In this document: positions 8,425 to 17,395 of the stretch, piece by piece | Numbering within the stretch: the first letter of the stretch is position 1 | How the letters are laid out: each line of letters begins with the position of its first letter | NCBI GenBank assembly: GCA_963663285.2 | Contig: CAXXNI010000004.1 | Coordinates: forward strand, 372,001-436,000 | From: CAXXOK01 sp963663285 | GTDB lineage: Bacteria > Bacillota > Clostridia > Christensenellales > Aristaeellaceae | DNA: 64,000 nucleotides | Reading direction: 5' to 3' | Notes under the pieces: model-generated | The model's input: the letters and a program-made list of their open reading frames with translations, nothing else | What the model was told of the DNA's origin: nothing | Databases searched by the model: none | Translations under genes and position numbers: made by a program

Positions 8425-9300
8425 ATGGCTGTGATTGAAGTCAAAAACCTGAAAAAGTATTACGGCGGTTCTCGCGGCGTTGAGGACGTAAGCTTTACGG
8501 TGGAAGCGGGCGAAATATTCGGATTTATCGGCCCCAACGGCGCGGGCAAGAGCACGACCATCCGCACGCTGCTGGCGCTGATTCATCCTACGGCAGGCAG
8601 CGCGACCATCTTCGGTAAGGACTGCGTGCGCTTTGCGCCGGAAATCGCCCGGGAAGTGGGCTATTTGCCCAGCGAGGTATTCTACTACGACGGTATGCGC
8701 GTAAAGGAGCTGCTGGAGTATTCCGCCAGCTTCTACCATAAGGATTGCAGCGCGCGCATCCGGCAGCTGGCGGATACGCTGGATCTGGATTTGAAAAAGA
8801 AGATCGACGATCTTTCCTTTGGCAACCGCAAAAAGGTGGGCATTGTACAGGCGCTGCTGCACGAGCCCAAGCTGATTGTGCTGGACGAGCCGACCAGCGG
8901 GCTGGACCCGCTGATACAGCAGCGTTTCTTTGATCTGCTGCGCGCCGAGAACGAAAAGGGCGCGGCGGTGCTGTTTTCCTCCCATGTGCTCAGCGAAGTG
9001 CGCAAGCTGTGCAACCGCGTGGCGATTATCAAGGAAGGGCGCATTATTCAGGTGGATACCATCGGCGCCTTGCAGGATAACGGCTATAAAAAGGTATCGC
9101 TGGAGGGCAAAGCCCCCATCGCGGCGGATGCGATTGCGTTGGAGGGCGTTACCAGCCTGACGGCGCAGGGCAACAACGTCAACTTTATCTACCGCGGCAG
9201 CGTAAACAAGCTGCTGGCGGCGCTGTCGGCGCTGAACCTGAGCAACGTGAGCATTGTGGAGCCGGACTTGGAAGAGATCTTCCTGCACTACTACCAGTAA
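8425..9300 (+). CDS. ABC transporter ATP-binding protein (ABC-2 export type)
   Basis: A 291-residue ATPase with Walker A GPNGAGKST (near residue 36), a Q-loop region, signature LSFGNRKKVG, Walker B LIVLDEPTSGLDP and a switch histidine in SSHVLSEV. The ~70-residue C-terminal extension resembles the regulatory tail of the DrrA/YxlF/CcmA-like subgroup. It would power the two membrane proteins encoded just downstream (12-base gaps). Substrate unknown: such systems in Firmicutes export antimicrobial peptides, drugs or lipids. AAAGGAG precedes the start. Confidence 0.93.
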   Translation: MAVIEVKNLKKYYGGSRGVEDVSFTVEAGEIFGFIGPNGAGKSTTIRTLLALIHPTAGSATIFGKDCVRFAPEIAREVGYLPSEVFYYDGMRVKELLEYSASFYHKDCSARIRQLADTLDLDLKKKIDDLSFGNRKKVGIVQALLHEPKLIVLDEPTSGLDPLIQQRFFDLLRAENEKGAAVLFSSHVLSEVRKLCNRVAIIKEGRIIQVDTIGALQDNGYKKVSLEGKAPIAADAIALEGVTSLTAQGNNVNFIYRGSVNKLLAALSALNLSNVSIVEPDLEEIFLHYYQ

Positions 9301-9312
9301 GGGGGTGCGGGC

Positions 9313-10110
9313 ATGAATATGTATCTGCACGAGTTGCGCGTGTACCGTAAAAACACGCTGCTATGGACCCTTTCCATGTGCGCGGCCACGGCGTTCCTGT
9401 TTTGGATGTTCCCTGCTTTTTCGCAGGCTACGGAAGGCATACGGCAGATGATCGCCAATTTCCCCATGGCGCTGCAAATCGCCTTTGGGCTGGATTTGAC
9501 CGACATCAGTACGGTGACGGGGTATTATTCTTTCATTATCACGTTCCTGATGCTGTGCGGCGCGGTGCAGGCGATTACGCTGGGGCTTTCCATGCTCTCG
9601 CGCGAAACGACGGGCAAGACGGTGGATTTTCTGCTGACCAAGCCGGTGGCGCGCACCCGCGTATTGGCCGCCAAGCTGCTGGCCGGGGCAACCTGCGTAA
9701 CGCTGACCAGCGCGGCGTACCTTGGCGCGGCTACGGGCATGGCGCACGCGGTGAGTGAAACAGCGTTTACCTACCAGCCGTTTTTGCTCATGTCGCTGGC
9801 ATTCTACTTTGTACAGCTCATTTTTCTGGCGCTCGGATTTTGCATCAGCGCAATCCGGCCTAAAATCCGCTCGGTACTGCCGGTAGGGCTGAGCACGGTG
9901 TTCGGCCTGTTCATCCTCGGCATGGTGGCGGCGGCGCTGGAACGTACGGAGCTGTATTACCTGACGCCGTTTAAGTACTTTGATACCGCCCACATCCTGC
10001 TCCATTCCGCCTATGAGCCTTCCTACGCGCTGACCGGCGCGGTTGTGGCGGCGGTATGCGTGGTAACGGGGTTTGTGGTGTACACGCGGCGGGACATACA
10101 CGCATCGTAA
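9313..10110 (+). CDS. ABC-2 type permease
   Basis: A 265-residue protein with six hydrophobic segments, an N-terminal membrane entry after a short amphipathic start, and the soluble segment SRETTGKTVDFLLTKPVAR between helices, which is typical of ABC-2 permeases of the bacitracin/lantibiotic-export type. It starts 12 bases after the ATPase gene behind a GGGGGTG ribosome site and ends 12 bases before a paralogous permease. It is probably one half of a heterodimeric membrane channel. Confidence 0.88.
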   Translation: MNMYLHELRVYRKNTLLWTLSMCAATAFLFWMFPAFSQATEGIRQMIANFPMALQIAFGLDLTDISTVTGYYSFIITFLMLCGAVQAITLGLSMLSRETTGKTVDFLLTKPVARTRVLAAKLLAGATCVTLTSAAYLGAATGMAHAVSETAFTYQPFLLMSLAFYFVQLIFLALGFCISAIRPKIRSVLPVGLSTVFGLFILGMVAAALERTELYYLTPFKYFDTAHILLHSAYEPSYALTGAVVAAVCVVTGFVVYTRRDIHAS

Positions 10111-10122
10111 GGGGGCGGCGAA

Positions 10123-10914
10123 ATGAACGTTTATCTAAGGGAAATGCGCAAAGGGCTGCGCTCGGTGCTGCTGTGGAGCCTTGGCATCGTATTTTTTCTG
10201 GCGGCTTCGTCCACCAAATATGCGGCCATGGCGGATACGCCCTCGGCCATGGATATTCTGTTTCAGCTGCCGCTGGGATTACAGGCATTCTTCGGCGTAG
10301 GGCAGCTGGATTTTACCACAGCCATTGGGTTTTACGGGATGCTGTACCCGTACATGCTGCTGCTGGTGGCGATACACGCCTCCATGCTGGGCGCGGTGAT
10401 CGTAGCCAAGGAAGAACGGGATAAAACGTCGGAGTTTCTTTATGTAAAGCCCGCCACGCGCGGCGGCATACTGACGGCAAAGCTGCTGGCAGCGCTGACG
10501 CAGGTGCTGGCGCTGACGGCACTGAACTGGGCGGGCGCGCTGACCGTGATGGCAGCCTTTGGCGAAAGCGCGGGCATCGCGATCCGTACGCTGATGATCG
10601 CCATGCTGCTGATACAGCTGCTGTTTCTGGCGCTGGGTATCGCGGCGGCGGCGGTGTGGCAGCGGCCCAAGGCGGCCACGGGCATTGCCACGGGCGTTAT
10701 GCTGGGCACGTACCTCATCTCCATCGCTATTGATGTAAACCAGAACATCGGCTGGCTGCGCGGCTTTACGCCGTTTAGCTACTTCGATTACCGCGGGGTT
10801 ATCAGCAGCGGGGCGGGGCTGAGCGTGCCCTATACGCTGCTGGCCTTGGGACTGACGGCGGGGCTGATGGCGGCAGCGTACATCCGTTTTGCCAAACGGG
10901 ACGTGATCGTATAA
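10123..10914 (+). CDS. ABC-2 type permease (second subunit)
   Basis: A 263-residue membrane protein with about six helices, homologous in layout to its neighbour: it repeats the segment KEERDKTSEFLYVKPATR between the second and third helices. Two different permeases with one ATPase suggest a heterodimeric exporter. The gene ends three bases before a strong intrinsic terminator, so the operon is three genes long. Confidence 0.88.
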   Translation: MNVYLREMRKGLRSVLLWSLGIVFFLAASSTKYAAMADTPSAMDILFQLPLGLQAFFGVGQLDFTTAIGFYGMLYPYMLLLVAIHASMLGAVIVAKEERDKTSEFLYVKPATRGGILTAKLLAALTQVLALTALNWAGALTVMAAFGESAGIAIRTLMIAMLLIQLLFLALGIAAAAVWQRPKAATGIATGVMLGTYLISIAIDVNQNIGWLRGFTPFSYFDYRGVISSGAGLSVPYTLLALGLTAGLMAAAYIRFAKRDVIV

Positions 10915-10916
10915 TA

Positions 10917-10968
10917 AACAGCCCTCTTGCGGCGGCGGAAAAGCTTGCCGGCAAGAGGGCTGTTTTAT
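10917..10968 (+). terminator. intrinsic terminator of the ABC operon
   Basis: AACAGCCCTCTTGC (10917-10930) pairs with GCAAGAGGGCTGTT (10951-10964), a 14-base perfect stem followed by TTATG. It lies immediately after the last permease stop. Confidence 0.85.
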
Positions 10969-10977
10969 GTTTCCATC

Positions 10978-11034
10978 CACCCGGCCGGGGGAGGATGCGC
11001 CTTTGGCGTACACCTGCCCGCCGGGTGCTTTTTT
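10978..11034 (+). terminator. second terminator-like hairpin
   Basis: CACCCGGC (10978-10985) pairs with GCCGGGTG (11020-11027), followed by CTTTTTTA. It is either a back-up terminator or the end of a short unannotated transcript between the two hairpins. Confidence 0.65.
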
Positions 11035-11327
11035 ACGTACGGGTTCAACCTGTTTGGAACGGACGATTGTACGTACCCTTTAACAGAAATGGACATATAC
11101 AGCGGTCATCATTCTCGTTTAACAAGAGGATTTTGGTACCGCAAGTGCAGTATTATCACGTTTATGCCAATATATTCACAACTTTACGGAATTTTGCGAA
11201 AACAAAGAACACGGGCGTAGTGCTTGCCGCATAATGATGGTACAATACCACCGAATAAACCGCGGGCGCGCCGGTGGCGGCAGCGGGCAAAGGATACGAC
11301 GCTTACAACAGCAAAGGAGAAACGAAA
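11035..11327 (+). other. non-coding region upstream of the arabinofuranosidase
   Basis: About 290 bases, AT-richer than the flanks, with no credible gene. A TACAAT hexamer at 11241-11246 could be a -10 box, but no good -35 is spaced correctly. A sugar-responsive operator would be expected here; none was recognised. Confidence 0.4.
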
Positions 11328-12794
11328 ATGGCGCATATGACTGTGAATACCCGCCGCTCAAACGGTACCATCAACCGCAATATTTTTGGCCATTTCAGCG
11401 AACATCTGGGCCGGTGTATCTATCAGGGGATTTATGTGGGGGAGGATTCTTCCATCCCCAATGTGAACGGCATGCGAACCGATGTAGTGGAAGCGCTGAA
11501 GAACATTCAAATTCCCGTACTGCGCTGGCCCGGCGGCTGCTTCGCCGACGAGTACCACTGGCGCGACGGCATCGGCCCCAAGGAAGGCCGCCAGCGCATG
11601 GTTAACACCCACTGGGGGAACGTAGTGGAGGATAACTCCTTTGGCACGCACGAATTTATGGAACTGTGCAGCCAGCTGGGGTGCGAACCGTATGTGAACG
11701 GCAATCTCGGCAGCGGTACCGTGCGCGAGATGAGCGAATGGGTGGAATACTTAAACAGCGAAGGCGATTCCTCCGTGGTACAACAGCGCTGGGCCAACGG
11801 GCACAAGGATGCTTTTGGCGTTACCTATTTTGGCGTCGGCAATGAGAACTGGGGCTGCGGCGGCAACATGTGCCCCGAATATTACGCCGATGAGTACCGC
11901 CGTTACCAGACCTATTGCCGGGATTACGGCAATAACAAGTTGGTTCGCATTGCCTGCGGCCCTTCCGATGCGGATTACCACTGGACGGAAGTGTTGATGC
12001 AAAATGACGCGCGCTTTATGAACGCCCTGACCATGCATTACTATACCGTAATTGGCCCGGACTGGCAGCATAAGGGCAGCGCGACTGCGTTTGACGCCGC
12101 GGATTATTACAAAACGCTGCGTAAGGCGTTGGCGATTGAGCCGATCATTTGCAAGCACTTGCAGATTATGGATCACTACGACCCCGAGCACAAAGTGGGG
12201 CTGATCGTGGACGAATGGGGCACGTGGTTTGATGTGGAGCCGGGCACGAACCCGGGGTTTTTGTACCAGCAGAACACTATGCGCGATGCGATGGTGGCGG
12301 CCCTGTCGCTGAATGTGTTTATGTCGCACTGCGACCGGCTGGTGATGGCTAACATCGCCCAGACGGTGAACGTATTGCAGGCTGTGATTTTGACCGAGGG
12401 CGAAAAGATGCTGCTGACGCCGACATACCATGTGTTTGATATGTACAAGGCGCACCAGGATGCAAAGGCGGTCGACCTGTTTATGGAAAGCGGTGAGGAG
12501 GATGAGGGCCTGCGGCAGTTGCACGCGAGTGCATCCGTAAAGAAGGGCGCGCTGACCCTGACCCTAGCCAACACATCCCTGACGGATGGACTGGAAACGG
12601 AAATCGACCTTGGCGATTTTGCGGCGGCCAGCGTAACCGGGCGGATTTTGACCGGCAGCATGGATGCGTACAACGACTTTGACCATCCTGAAACGCTGAC
12701 CCTGCAGCCTTTTGACGGCGCCATACTGACCGGCGGCAAGCTGGTGGTTTCCCTGCCCCCCTGCGCAGTTTGCGAACTGACCTGCAAAGCATGA
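11328..12794 (+). CDS. alpha-L-arabinofuranosidase, GH51
   Basis: This enzyme removes arabinofuranosyl side groups from arabinoxylan and arabinan oligosaccharides with retention of configuration. The 488-residue protein has the GH51 layout: a TIM barrel with acid/base Glu173 in GVGNENWGCG and nucleophile Glu296 in VDEWGTW, then a C-terminal beta domain. WPGGCFADEYHWRDGIGP is the family's typical barrel segment. There is no signal peptide, so it probably acts on imported oligosaccharides. The ATG at 11328 follows AAGGAGA; the upstream in-frame extension is not protein-like. Its stop overlaps the next start (ATGA). Confidence 0.95.
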   Translation: MAHMTVNTRRSNGTINRNIFGHFSEHLGRCIYQGIYVGEDSSIPNVNGMRTDVVEALKNIQIPVLRWPGGCFADEYHWRDGIGPKEGRQRMVNTHWGNVVEDNSFGTHEFMELCSQLGCEPYVNGNLGSGTVREMSEWVEYLNSEGDSSVVQQRWANGHKDAFGVTYFGVGNENWGCGGNMCPEYYADEYRRYQTYCRDYGNNKLVRIACGPSDADYHWTEVLMQNDARFMNALTMHYYTVIGPDWQHKGSATAFDAADYYKTLRKALAIEPIICKHLQIMDHYDPEHKVGLIVDEWGTWFDVEPGTNPGFLYQQNTMRDAMVAALSLNVFMSHCDRLVMANIAQTVNVLQAVILTEGEKMLLTPTYHVFDMYKAHQDAKAVDLFMESGEEDEGLRQLHASASVKKGALTLTLANTSLTDGLETEIDLGDFAAASVTGRILTGSMDAYNDFDHPETLTLQPFDGAILTGGKLVVSLPPCAVCELTCKA

Positions 12795-13042
12795 TTTGCC
12801 GCCGCTGCCTGCTGTGCGACATGGAAAGCGAAAAACCGCTGTATGAGCTGATGCGGGAATGGCTGGCCGCCGTTCCCGCCGGGCAGCGCGCCGCGCCGGA
12901 AACCTACCGTGCGCGGCTGGCGGCCTGCCGCGGCTGCGACCGGTTAAGCAGCGGCATGTGCGCCCTGTGCGGCTGCTATGTGGAGCTGCGCGCCGCCAAA
13001 CAGCGGATGATGTGCCCGGATACGCCCGCGCGGTGGGAATAA
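12791..13042 (+). CDS. small cysteine-rich protein, DUF6171-like
   Basis: An 83-residue protein beginning MICRRCLLCDM with further pairs CRGCD, CALCGCYVELRA and a final CP. The spacing of the CxxC pairs and the CGCYVELR segment match the DUF6171 family of Clostridia, presumed zinc-binding; its function is unknown. The start overlaps the stop of the GH51 gene by four bases, so it is translated from the same message. A longer frame from 12770 exists but lies inside the GH51 gene and lacks a ribosome site. Confidence 0.75.
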   Translation: MICRRCLLCDMESEKPLYELMREWLAAVPAGQRAAPETYRARLAACRGCDRLSSGMCALCGCYVELRAAKQRMMCPDTPARWE

Positions 13043-13173
13043 CAAGGAACTTATCAAAAAGTGTTTTCATATGGATTTGGATGATGGGACAACAGGAATT
13101 GCATATTTACAGACGCTTTAAACGACAATAATTTGACAGCGTATGATTTAAACGTTAATTCGGGGATGGATAC

Positions 13174-13202
13174 TTGCACCCTGTGCACATTTATGCTATA
13201 CT
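13174..13202 (+). promoter_or_regulatory. sigma-A promoter of rpsB-tsf
   Basis: TTGCAC (13174-13179), 17-base spacer, TATACT (13197-13202). A ~100-base leader follows, containing the hairpin CCGCGGC-AAAA-GCCGCGG (around 13241-13258). This may be an autoregulatory S2-type leader or attenuator, but no family could be assigned. Confidence 0.75.
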
Positions 13203-13311
13203 CTTAAGCGATTACGCACCTTTGTTGACTGCGTACTTGTGCCGCGGCAAAAGCCGCGGTGTTTGCGCGGGTTGATACAAGGGGTGGAAAAAACAAGGAG
13301 GGAACCTATCC

Positions 13312-14064
13312 ATGGCAGTTATTTCTATGAAACAGTTGCTGGAGGCCGGCGTACACTTCGGCCACCAAACCCGTCGCTGGAACCCCAAAATGGCGCAGTA
13401 CATCTTTACCGAGCGCAACGGCATCTACATTATCGATTTGCAGAAAACCGTTCGTAAGGCCGACGAAGCATATGCGTTCGTCCGTGATCTGGCCATGCAG
13501 GGCAAGAGCGTGCTCTTCGTGGGCACCAAAAAGCAGGCGCAGGAAAGCATCTCCGCTGAGGCGCAGCGCTGCAACATGTACTTTGTAAACAACCGTTGGC
13601 TCGGCGGTATGCTGACCAACTTCCGTACGATCCGCACCCGTGTGGACCGCCTCAACCAGATCGACAAAATGGAGCAGACCGGCCAGATGGCGGCGCTGCC
13701 CAAGAAGGAAGCCATTAAGCTCAACCACGAGCGTGAAAAGCTGGAAGCCAATCTGGGCGGCATTCGCGAAATGAAGAAGCTGCCGGGCGCGCTGTTTGTG
13801 GTAGACCCGCGTAAAGAGCACATCGCCGTGAGCGAAGCCAAAACGCTGGGCATTCCGATTGTTGCGATCGTGGATACCAACTGCGATCCCGATGAAATCG
13901 ATTACGTCATCCCCGGTAATGACGACGCGATCCGCGCCGTGAAGCTGATTGCGGGCAAGATGGCCGACGCCGTGCTGGAAGGCCGTCAGGGCCAGCAGGA
14001 CGAGGCTGCCGAAGCGGAAGCCGCGATGGACGAAGCAGCCGCCAAGGCGGAAGAACAGGCGTAA
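13312..14064 (+). CDS. rpsB: 30S ribosomal protein S2
   Basis: A 250-residue protein with the universal S2 N-terminus (MAVISMKQLLEAGVHFGHQ, RRWNPKM), FVGTKKQA, NNRWLGGMLTNF and DPRKEHIAVSEA. It is needed on the small-subunit platform for translation initiation. A Glu/Ala-rich C-terminal tail follows the conserved core, as in many Firmicutes. The ATG follows AAGGAGGGAAC. It is followed by tsf after 119 bases without an obvious terminator. Confidence 0.98.
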   Translation: MAVISMKQLLEAGVHFGHQTRRWNPKMAQYIFTERNGIYIIDLQKTVRKADEAYAFVRDLAMQGKSVLFVGTKKQAQESISAEAQRCNMYFVNNRWLGGMLTNFRTIRTRVDRLNQIDKMEQTGQMAALPKKEAIKLNHEREKLEANLGGIREMKKLPGALFVVDPRKEHIAVSEAKTLGIPIVAIVDTNCDPDEIDYVIPGNDDAIRAVKLIAGKMADAVLEGRQGQQDEAAEAEAAMDEAAAKAEEQA

Positions 14065-14183
14065 GTAAAAATGAGGCCGTCAGGCGGCGTGCAGCCGCAG
14101 CGGCCAAAGCGATAGGGCGGCGGCGCGAGCGTTTCGCGCCAGCCGCCGCCCGACGATGTGAGATATAAGGAGAGGAAAATTCC

Positions 14184-15119
14184 ATGGCGAACATCACTTC
14201 TCAAATGGTCAAGGAACTGCGTGAGACCACGCAGGCCGGCATGATGGACTGCAAAAAAGCGCTGATCGAAGCCGACGGCGAAATGGAAAAAGCCATCGAG
14301 TGGCTTCGCGAAAAGGGTCTTGCCGCTGCCGCCAAGAAAGCCAGCCGTATTGCGGCCGAAGGCATGGTAGCCGGCTATGTAACCGATGATGTAAAAACCG
14401 GTGTGATTGTAGAAATCAACTGCGAAACGGACTTCGTAGCCAACACCGATAATTTTAAAAATTTCTGCGCCAAGATTGCCAAGCACATCGCTATTGCCAA
14501 TCCCGCCGATGTGGATGCAATGATGAGCCAGAAATTCGTAGACGACGACAGCAAAACCATCACCGACATGGTCAGCGATGCGACTGTCGCCATCGGCGAG
14601 AAGATCAGCATCCGCCGTTTTGCCCGCTACGAAGCCAAGGCCGGTGTGGTGGAAACCTACATCCACATGGGCGGCAAGATCGGCGTGCTGCTGGAAGTTG
14701 CTAATGACAAACCTGAAACCTTCGGCGAAGAAGCCTTTAAGACCTACTACCACGACCTGACGCTGCAGATTGCCGCCGCGCATCCCGCTTACGTAATCGT
14801 AAGCGAAGTGCCGACCGACAAGCTGGACAAGGAGAAGGAGATTCTCCGTGCGCAGGCGCTGAACGAAGGCAAGCCCGAGAAGATCGTGGACAAGATGGTC
14901 GAGGGCCGTATTTCCAAGTACTACAAAGAGGTTTGCCTGGTAGAGCAGCCCTTTGTAAAAGACCCCGACAAGAGCATTCAGCAGTACACCGACGAAGTAG
15001 CCAAGAGCCTGGGCGCCACAATTGCGCCGGTACAGTTTGCGCGCTTCGAGCGTGGCGAGGGCATTGAAAAGCGGCAGGATAACCTAGCCGACGAAATCGC
15101 CCAGATGCAGAAACAGTAA
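14184..15119 (+). CDS. tsf: translation elongation factor Ts
   Basis: EF-Ts is the guanine-nucleotide exchange factor for EF-Tu. The 311-residue protein has the UBA-like N-terminal domain with LRETTQAGMMDCKKAL, the core-domain signature NCETDFVA, and the coiled-coil region before a C-terminal module, so it is full length. AAGGAGAGG precedes the ATG. A strong terminator follows at once, so pyrH and frr, which often follow, are not part of this operon. Confidence 0.98.
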   Translation: MANITSQMVKELRETTQAGMMDCKKALIEADGEMEKAIEWLREKGLAAAAKKASRIAAEGMVAGYVTDDVKTGVIVEINCETDFVANTDNFKNFCAKIAKHIAIANPADVDAMMSQKFVDDDSKTITDMVSDATVAIGEKISIRRFARYEAKAGVVETYIHMGGKIGVLLEVANDKPETFGEEAFKTYYHDLTLQIAAAHPAYVIVSEVPTDKLDKEKEILRAQALNEGKPEKIVDKMVEGRISKYYKEVCLVEQPFVKDPDKSIQQYTDEVAKSLGATIAPVQFARFERGEGIEKRQDNLADEIAQMQKQ

Positions 15120-15151
15120 GCGAAGCTGAGCCTAGCAAAGCTTTTAGCGAT

Positions 15152-15190
15152 AAGCGCCGCTTTCCCGAAAGGGAAAGCGGCGCTTTTGTG
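15152..15190 (+). terminator. intrinsic terminator after tsf
   Basis: AAGCGCCGCTTTCCC (15152-15166), GAAA loop, GGGAAAGCGGCGCTT (15171-15185), then TTTGTG. The stem is a perfect 15 base pairs. Confidence 0.92.
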
Positions 15191-15495
15191 TGTGGAGAAA
15201 TAGGCGGAACCTGCGGGCGGAGTGAACAGTACGGAAGCTATGCGTTCCAAAGGGTGCCCTTTCGCGGCAGGTTGAAGCGGCTTTCATTAAAAATTGCAAT
15301 GGTTTCGCAGCGGGCGAAACGCAACGCAAACGAGATGGAGTATGGAAGGGGATGGAAGCTGAAAGTGAGGCTGCAGGGCAATACCTTTTCGTGCGGATGG
15401 TTACCTGCATGCTGTGCTGCGCGGGAAAGTACGTGCGCATGGCAAAGTGTTTTGCAGGCAATAAGACGGGTGCGGAGAGGGCTTGCATATTTCGC
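15191..15495. other. intergenic region without a recognisable gene
   Basis: About 300 bases between the tsf terminator and the terminator of the EamA gene. Open frames on both strands cross it, but their translations are Arg/Cys-rich, lack a ribosome site and show no family signature. Confidence 0.5.
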
Positions 15496-15557
15496 AAATA
15501 AAAGCCCGTTTCCGGAAAAACTTACCTGTCAGGCAGTTTCCTTTGGAAACGGGCATG
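15496..15557 (-). terminator. intrinsic terminator of the EamA gene (minus strand)
   Basis: On the minus strand GCCCGTTTCC (15555-15546) pairs with GGAAACGGGC (15513-15504), followed by TTTTATTTG. It lies about 85 bases past the stop of the exporter gene. Confidence 0.75.
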
Positions 15558-15641
15558 TGGTGAGTAAGTGTTTTTCACGCGCGTGTATGGGAGTACTGGC
15601 AAATCGCTCTGTCAGAAGGCTACGGAAGACCGGGCGTGGAA

Positions 15642-16637
15642 TCAGGCGGCGTCTACCGTATTGCCGGGCGCGGTGCGGTAGCGGCGGGCGGGTAATTGCG
15701 CCAAGATGATGCCGCAGAGCATCAGCCCGCAGCCGAGTAGCTCGCGCGGGGAGAGCAGTTCGCCCAGAATGACCCATTGCGCCAGTACTGCGAACACGCT
15801 TTCCAGACACATCAGCAACGAGGCGATGGTGGGATCGGTATCCCGCTGGGCGATCATTTGCAGGGTGTAGCCCATGCCCCCGCTCAGCACGCCCGCGTAC
15901 AAAAGCGGTATCCAGCTGCGGGTGAGCGAGGTGAAGGTGGGGTGCTCGGTGAAGAGCATCACGACGGCGCACAGCGCCGAGGCAACGAAGAATTGCAGGC
16001 AGCTCATGCGCACGCAGTCGGTCTTGGGGGAGAAGTGATCGATCAGCAGAATATGGGCGGTAAAGGCGATGGCGCAAAAGAACAGCTCCACATCGCCGAT
16101 GCTGACGGTGAAGGCCTCGGTAACGCACAGTAAAAACAGGCCGACCAGGGAAAGCAACACCGCAAACCACACGTTGCGGCGGATGGGTCGCTTGAAAAAC
16201 ATGCCGCTCAGCGGTACCAGCACAATATAAAGCGCTGTCACGAAACCTGCTTTGCCCGCGGAGGTATCCCGGATACCCAGCTGCTGGATGCCGGAACCCA
16301 GGAACAGCGCCGTGCCGCAGCACAGGCCGCCAATGAGCAGCGTGCGGCGCTGGGCGGGGCTCATGTTGCGAAAGGTAAGGCCACCGGGCGCATCGCAGCA
16401 GGCGGCTTGTGTGCCCTCGCCGCAGGCAGCGTCGCCGGCGTTGGAGGCGCGCTTTTGCTCCAGCTTGTCCAGCAGGCGGATGGCGGGCAGCAGCGCCAGC
16501 GCGGCGATCAGCATACGGGCGGAATTGAATGCAAAGGGCTCCATGGTATCCATGGCTACATCCTGCGCGACAAAGGCCACGCCCCAGACGGCGGCGGTAA
16601 GCAACAGCAGCAGGTTGGCGCGAAGTGTTTTGCTCAT
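15642..16637 (-). CDS. EamA/DMT-superfamily transporter
   Basis: A 331-residue protein with ten hydrophobic helices arranged as two EamA repeats. The first begins LLLLLTAAVWGVAFVAQD and the second follows the RRNVWFAVLL segment. DMT proteins export amino acids, metabolites or drugs; the substrate here is unknown. A charged, low-complexity loop of about 35 residues (around residues 60-95) interrupts the first repeat. GAGAGGACTTGT lies just upstream of the ATG. It is transcribed toward rpsB-tsf and separated from rpiB upstream by a terminator. Confidence 0.9.
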   Translation of the reverse strand: MSKTLRANLLLLLTAAVWGVAFVAQDVAMDTMEPFAFNSARMLIAALALLPAIRLLDKLEQKRASNAGDAACGEGTQAACCDAPGGLTFRNMSPAQRRTLLIGGLCCGTALFLGSGIQQLGIRDTSAGKAGFVTALYIVLVPLSGMFFKRPIRRNVWFAVLLSLVGLFLLCVTEAFTVSIGDVELFFCAIAFTAHILLIDHFSPKTDCVRMSCLQFFVASALCAVVMLFTEHPTFTSLTRSWIPLLYAGVLSGGMGYTLQMIAQRDTDPTIASLLMCLESVFAVLAQWVILGELLSPRELLGCGLMLCGIILAQLPARRYRTAPGNTVDAA

Positions 16638-16742
16638 ACAAGTCCTCTCATGAAAAAACGGGCGGCAGCCGGAGAGCAGCCAGTACCCAAATCAAAGGCG
16701 CATCCATGCGCAGGGGGGGAAGGTTGTTTGTCCGCAAAAGGA

Positions 16743-16774
16743 GCCCCCGGCGGGTATACCGCCGGGGCTTTTAA
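16743..16774. terminator. bidirectional terminator hairpin between rpiB and the EamA gene
   Basis: GCCCCCGGCGG-GTATA-CCGCCGGGGC with TTTT on the plus strand and CCTTTTG on the minus strand. It follows rpiB on the minus strand, about 75 bases past its stop. Confidence 0.75.
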
Positions 16775-16847
16775 AGCTGCTAAAAATAGCAGCGGGTAAA
16801 ACATGGCGCGCAGGGCAAGCCCGGCATGCCGTAAAAGGTTGGGGGGG

Positions 16848-17303
16848 TTAGCCGTTTGCCAGTGTGCCGCCTTCATCCAGCGTCATAATCTGGCTTACGC
16901 GGCGTGCGTGGCGCTCGCCGTTAAACTCGGTGGTGAGCCATGTGCGAACGATCATTTTGGCAAGCTCGCTGCCCACAACGCGCGCGCCGAGGGCAAGCAT
17001 GTTGGAGTCGTTATGCTCGCGGCCCATTTTGGCGGAATAGCAATCCGAACAGATGACACAGCGCACGCCCTTGACTTTATTGGCCGCAATGCCGATGCCG
17101 ATGCCCGTGCCGCACAGCACGATGCCTTTGTCGCACTCGCCGGAGGCAACGGCACGCGCGGCTTTTTCGCCGTACACGGGATAATCCACACTGTCGTGGG
17201 TGAAGGTGCCAAAATCCTGATAGGGCAAGCCCAGCTCCTCTAAAACGGCGATAACATGGGGCTTCAGATCAATGCCCGCGTGGTCGCAGCCGATCGCGAT
17301 CAT
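16848..17303 (-). CDS. rpiB: ribose-5-phosphate isomerase B
   Basis: RpiB interconverts ribose 5-phosphate and ribulose 5-phosphate. The 151-residue protein has MIAIGCDHAG at the N-terminus, the active-site stretch GIVLCGTGIGIGIAANK with the catalytic cysteine, and a HNDSNMLALGAR segment, all standard for the LacAB/RpiB family. The ATG at 17303 follows GAAAGGAAG; an extension to 17363 is open but lacks similarity. A promoter lies directly upstream. Confidence 0.96.
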   Translation of the reverse strand: MIAIGCDHAGIDLKPHVIAVLEELGLPYQDFGTFTHDSVDYPVYGEKAARAVASGECDKGIVLCGTGIGIGIAANKVKGVRCVICSDCYSAKMGREHNDSNMLALGARVVGSELAKMIVRTWLTTEFNGERHARRVSQIMTLDEGGTLANG

Positions 17304-17366
17304 GAAAAACGCTTCCTTTCGCTGAAAGCCGGGCTGAAAACCGGCTTTTCCGTTGATTTGCAACCC

Positions 17367-17395
17367 ATTATACCATGACCCGCGCCGGGGAACAA
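17367..17395 (-). promoter_or_regulatory. promoter of rpiB
   Basis: On the minus strand TTGTTC (17395-17390), 17-base spacer, TATAAT (17372-17367). Confidence 0.65.

Noticed and set aside
15188..15709. 173-codon plus-strand frame after tsf
   Set aside because: Starts inside the tsf terminator, crosses the EamA terminator and ends inside the EamA gene. The composition is not protein-like.
15529..16641. 370-codon minus-strand frame overlapping the EamA gene
   Set aside because: Same strand, different frame from the clear transporter. It is Arg/His/Cys-rich with no family signature.
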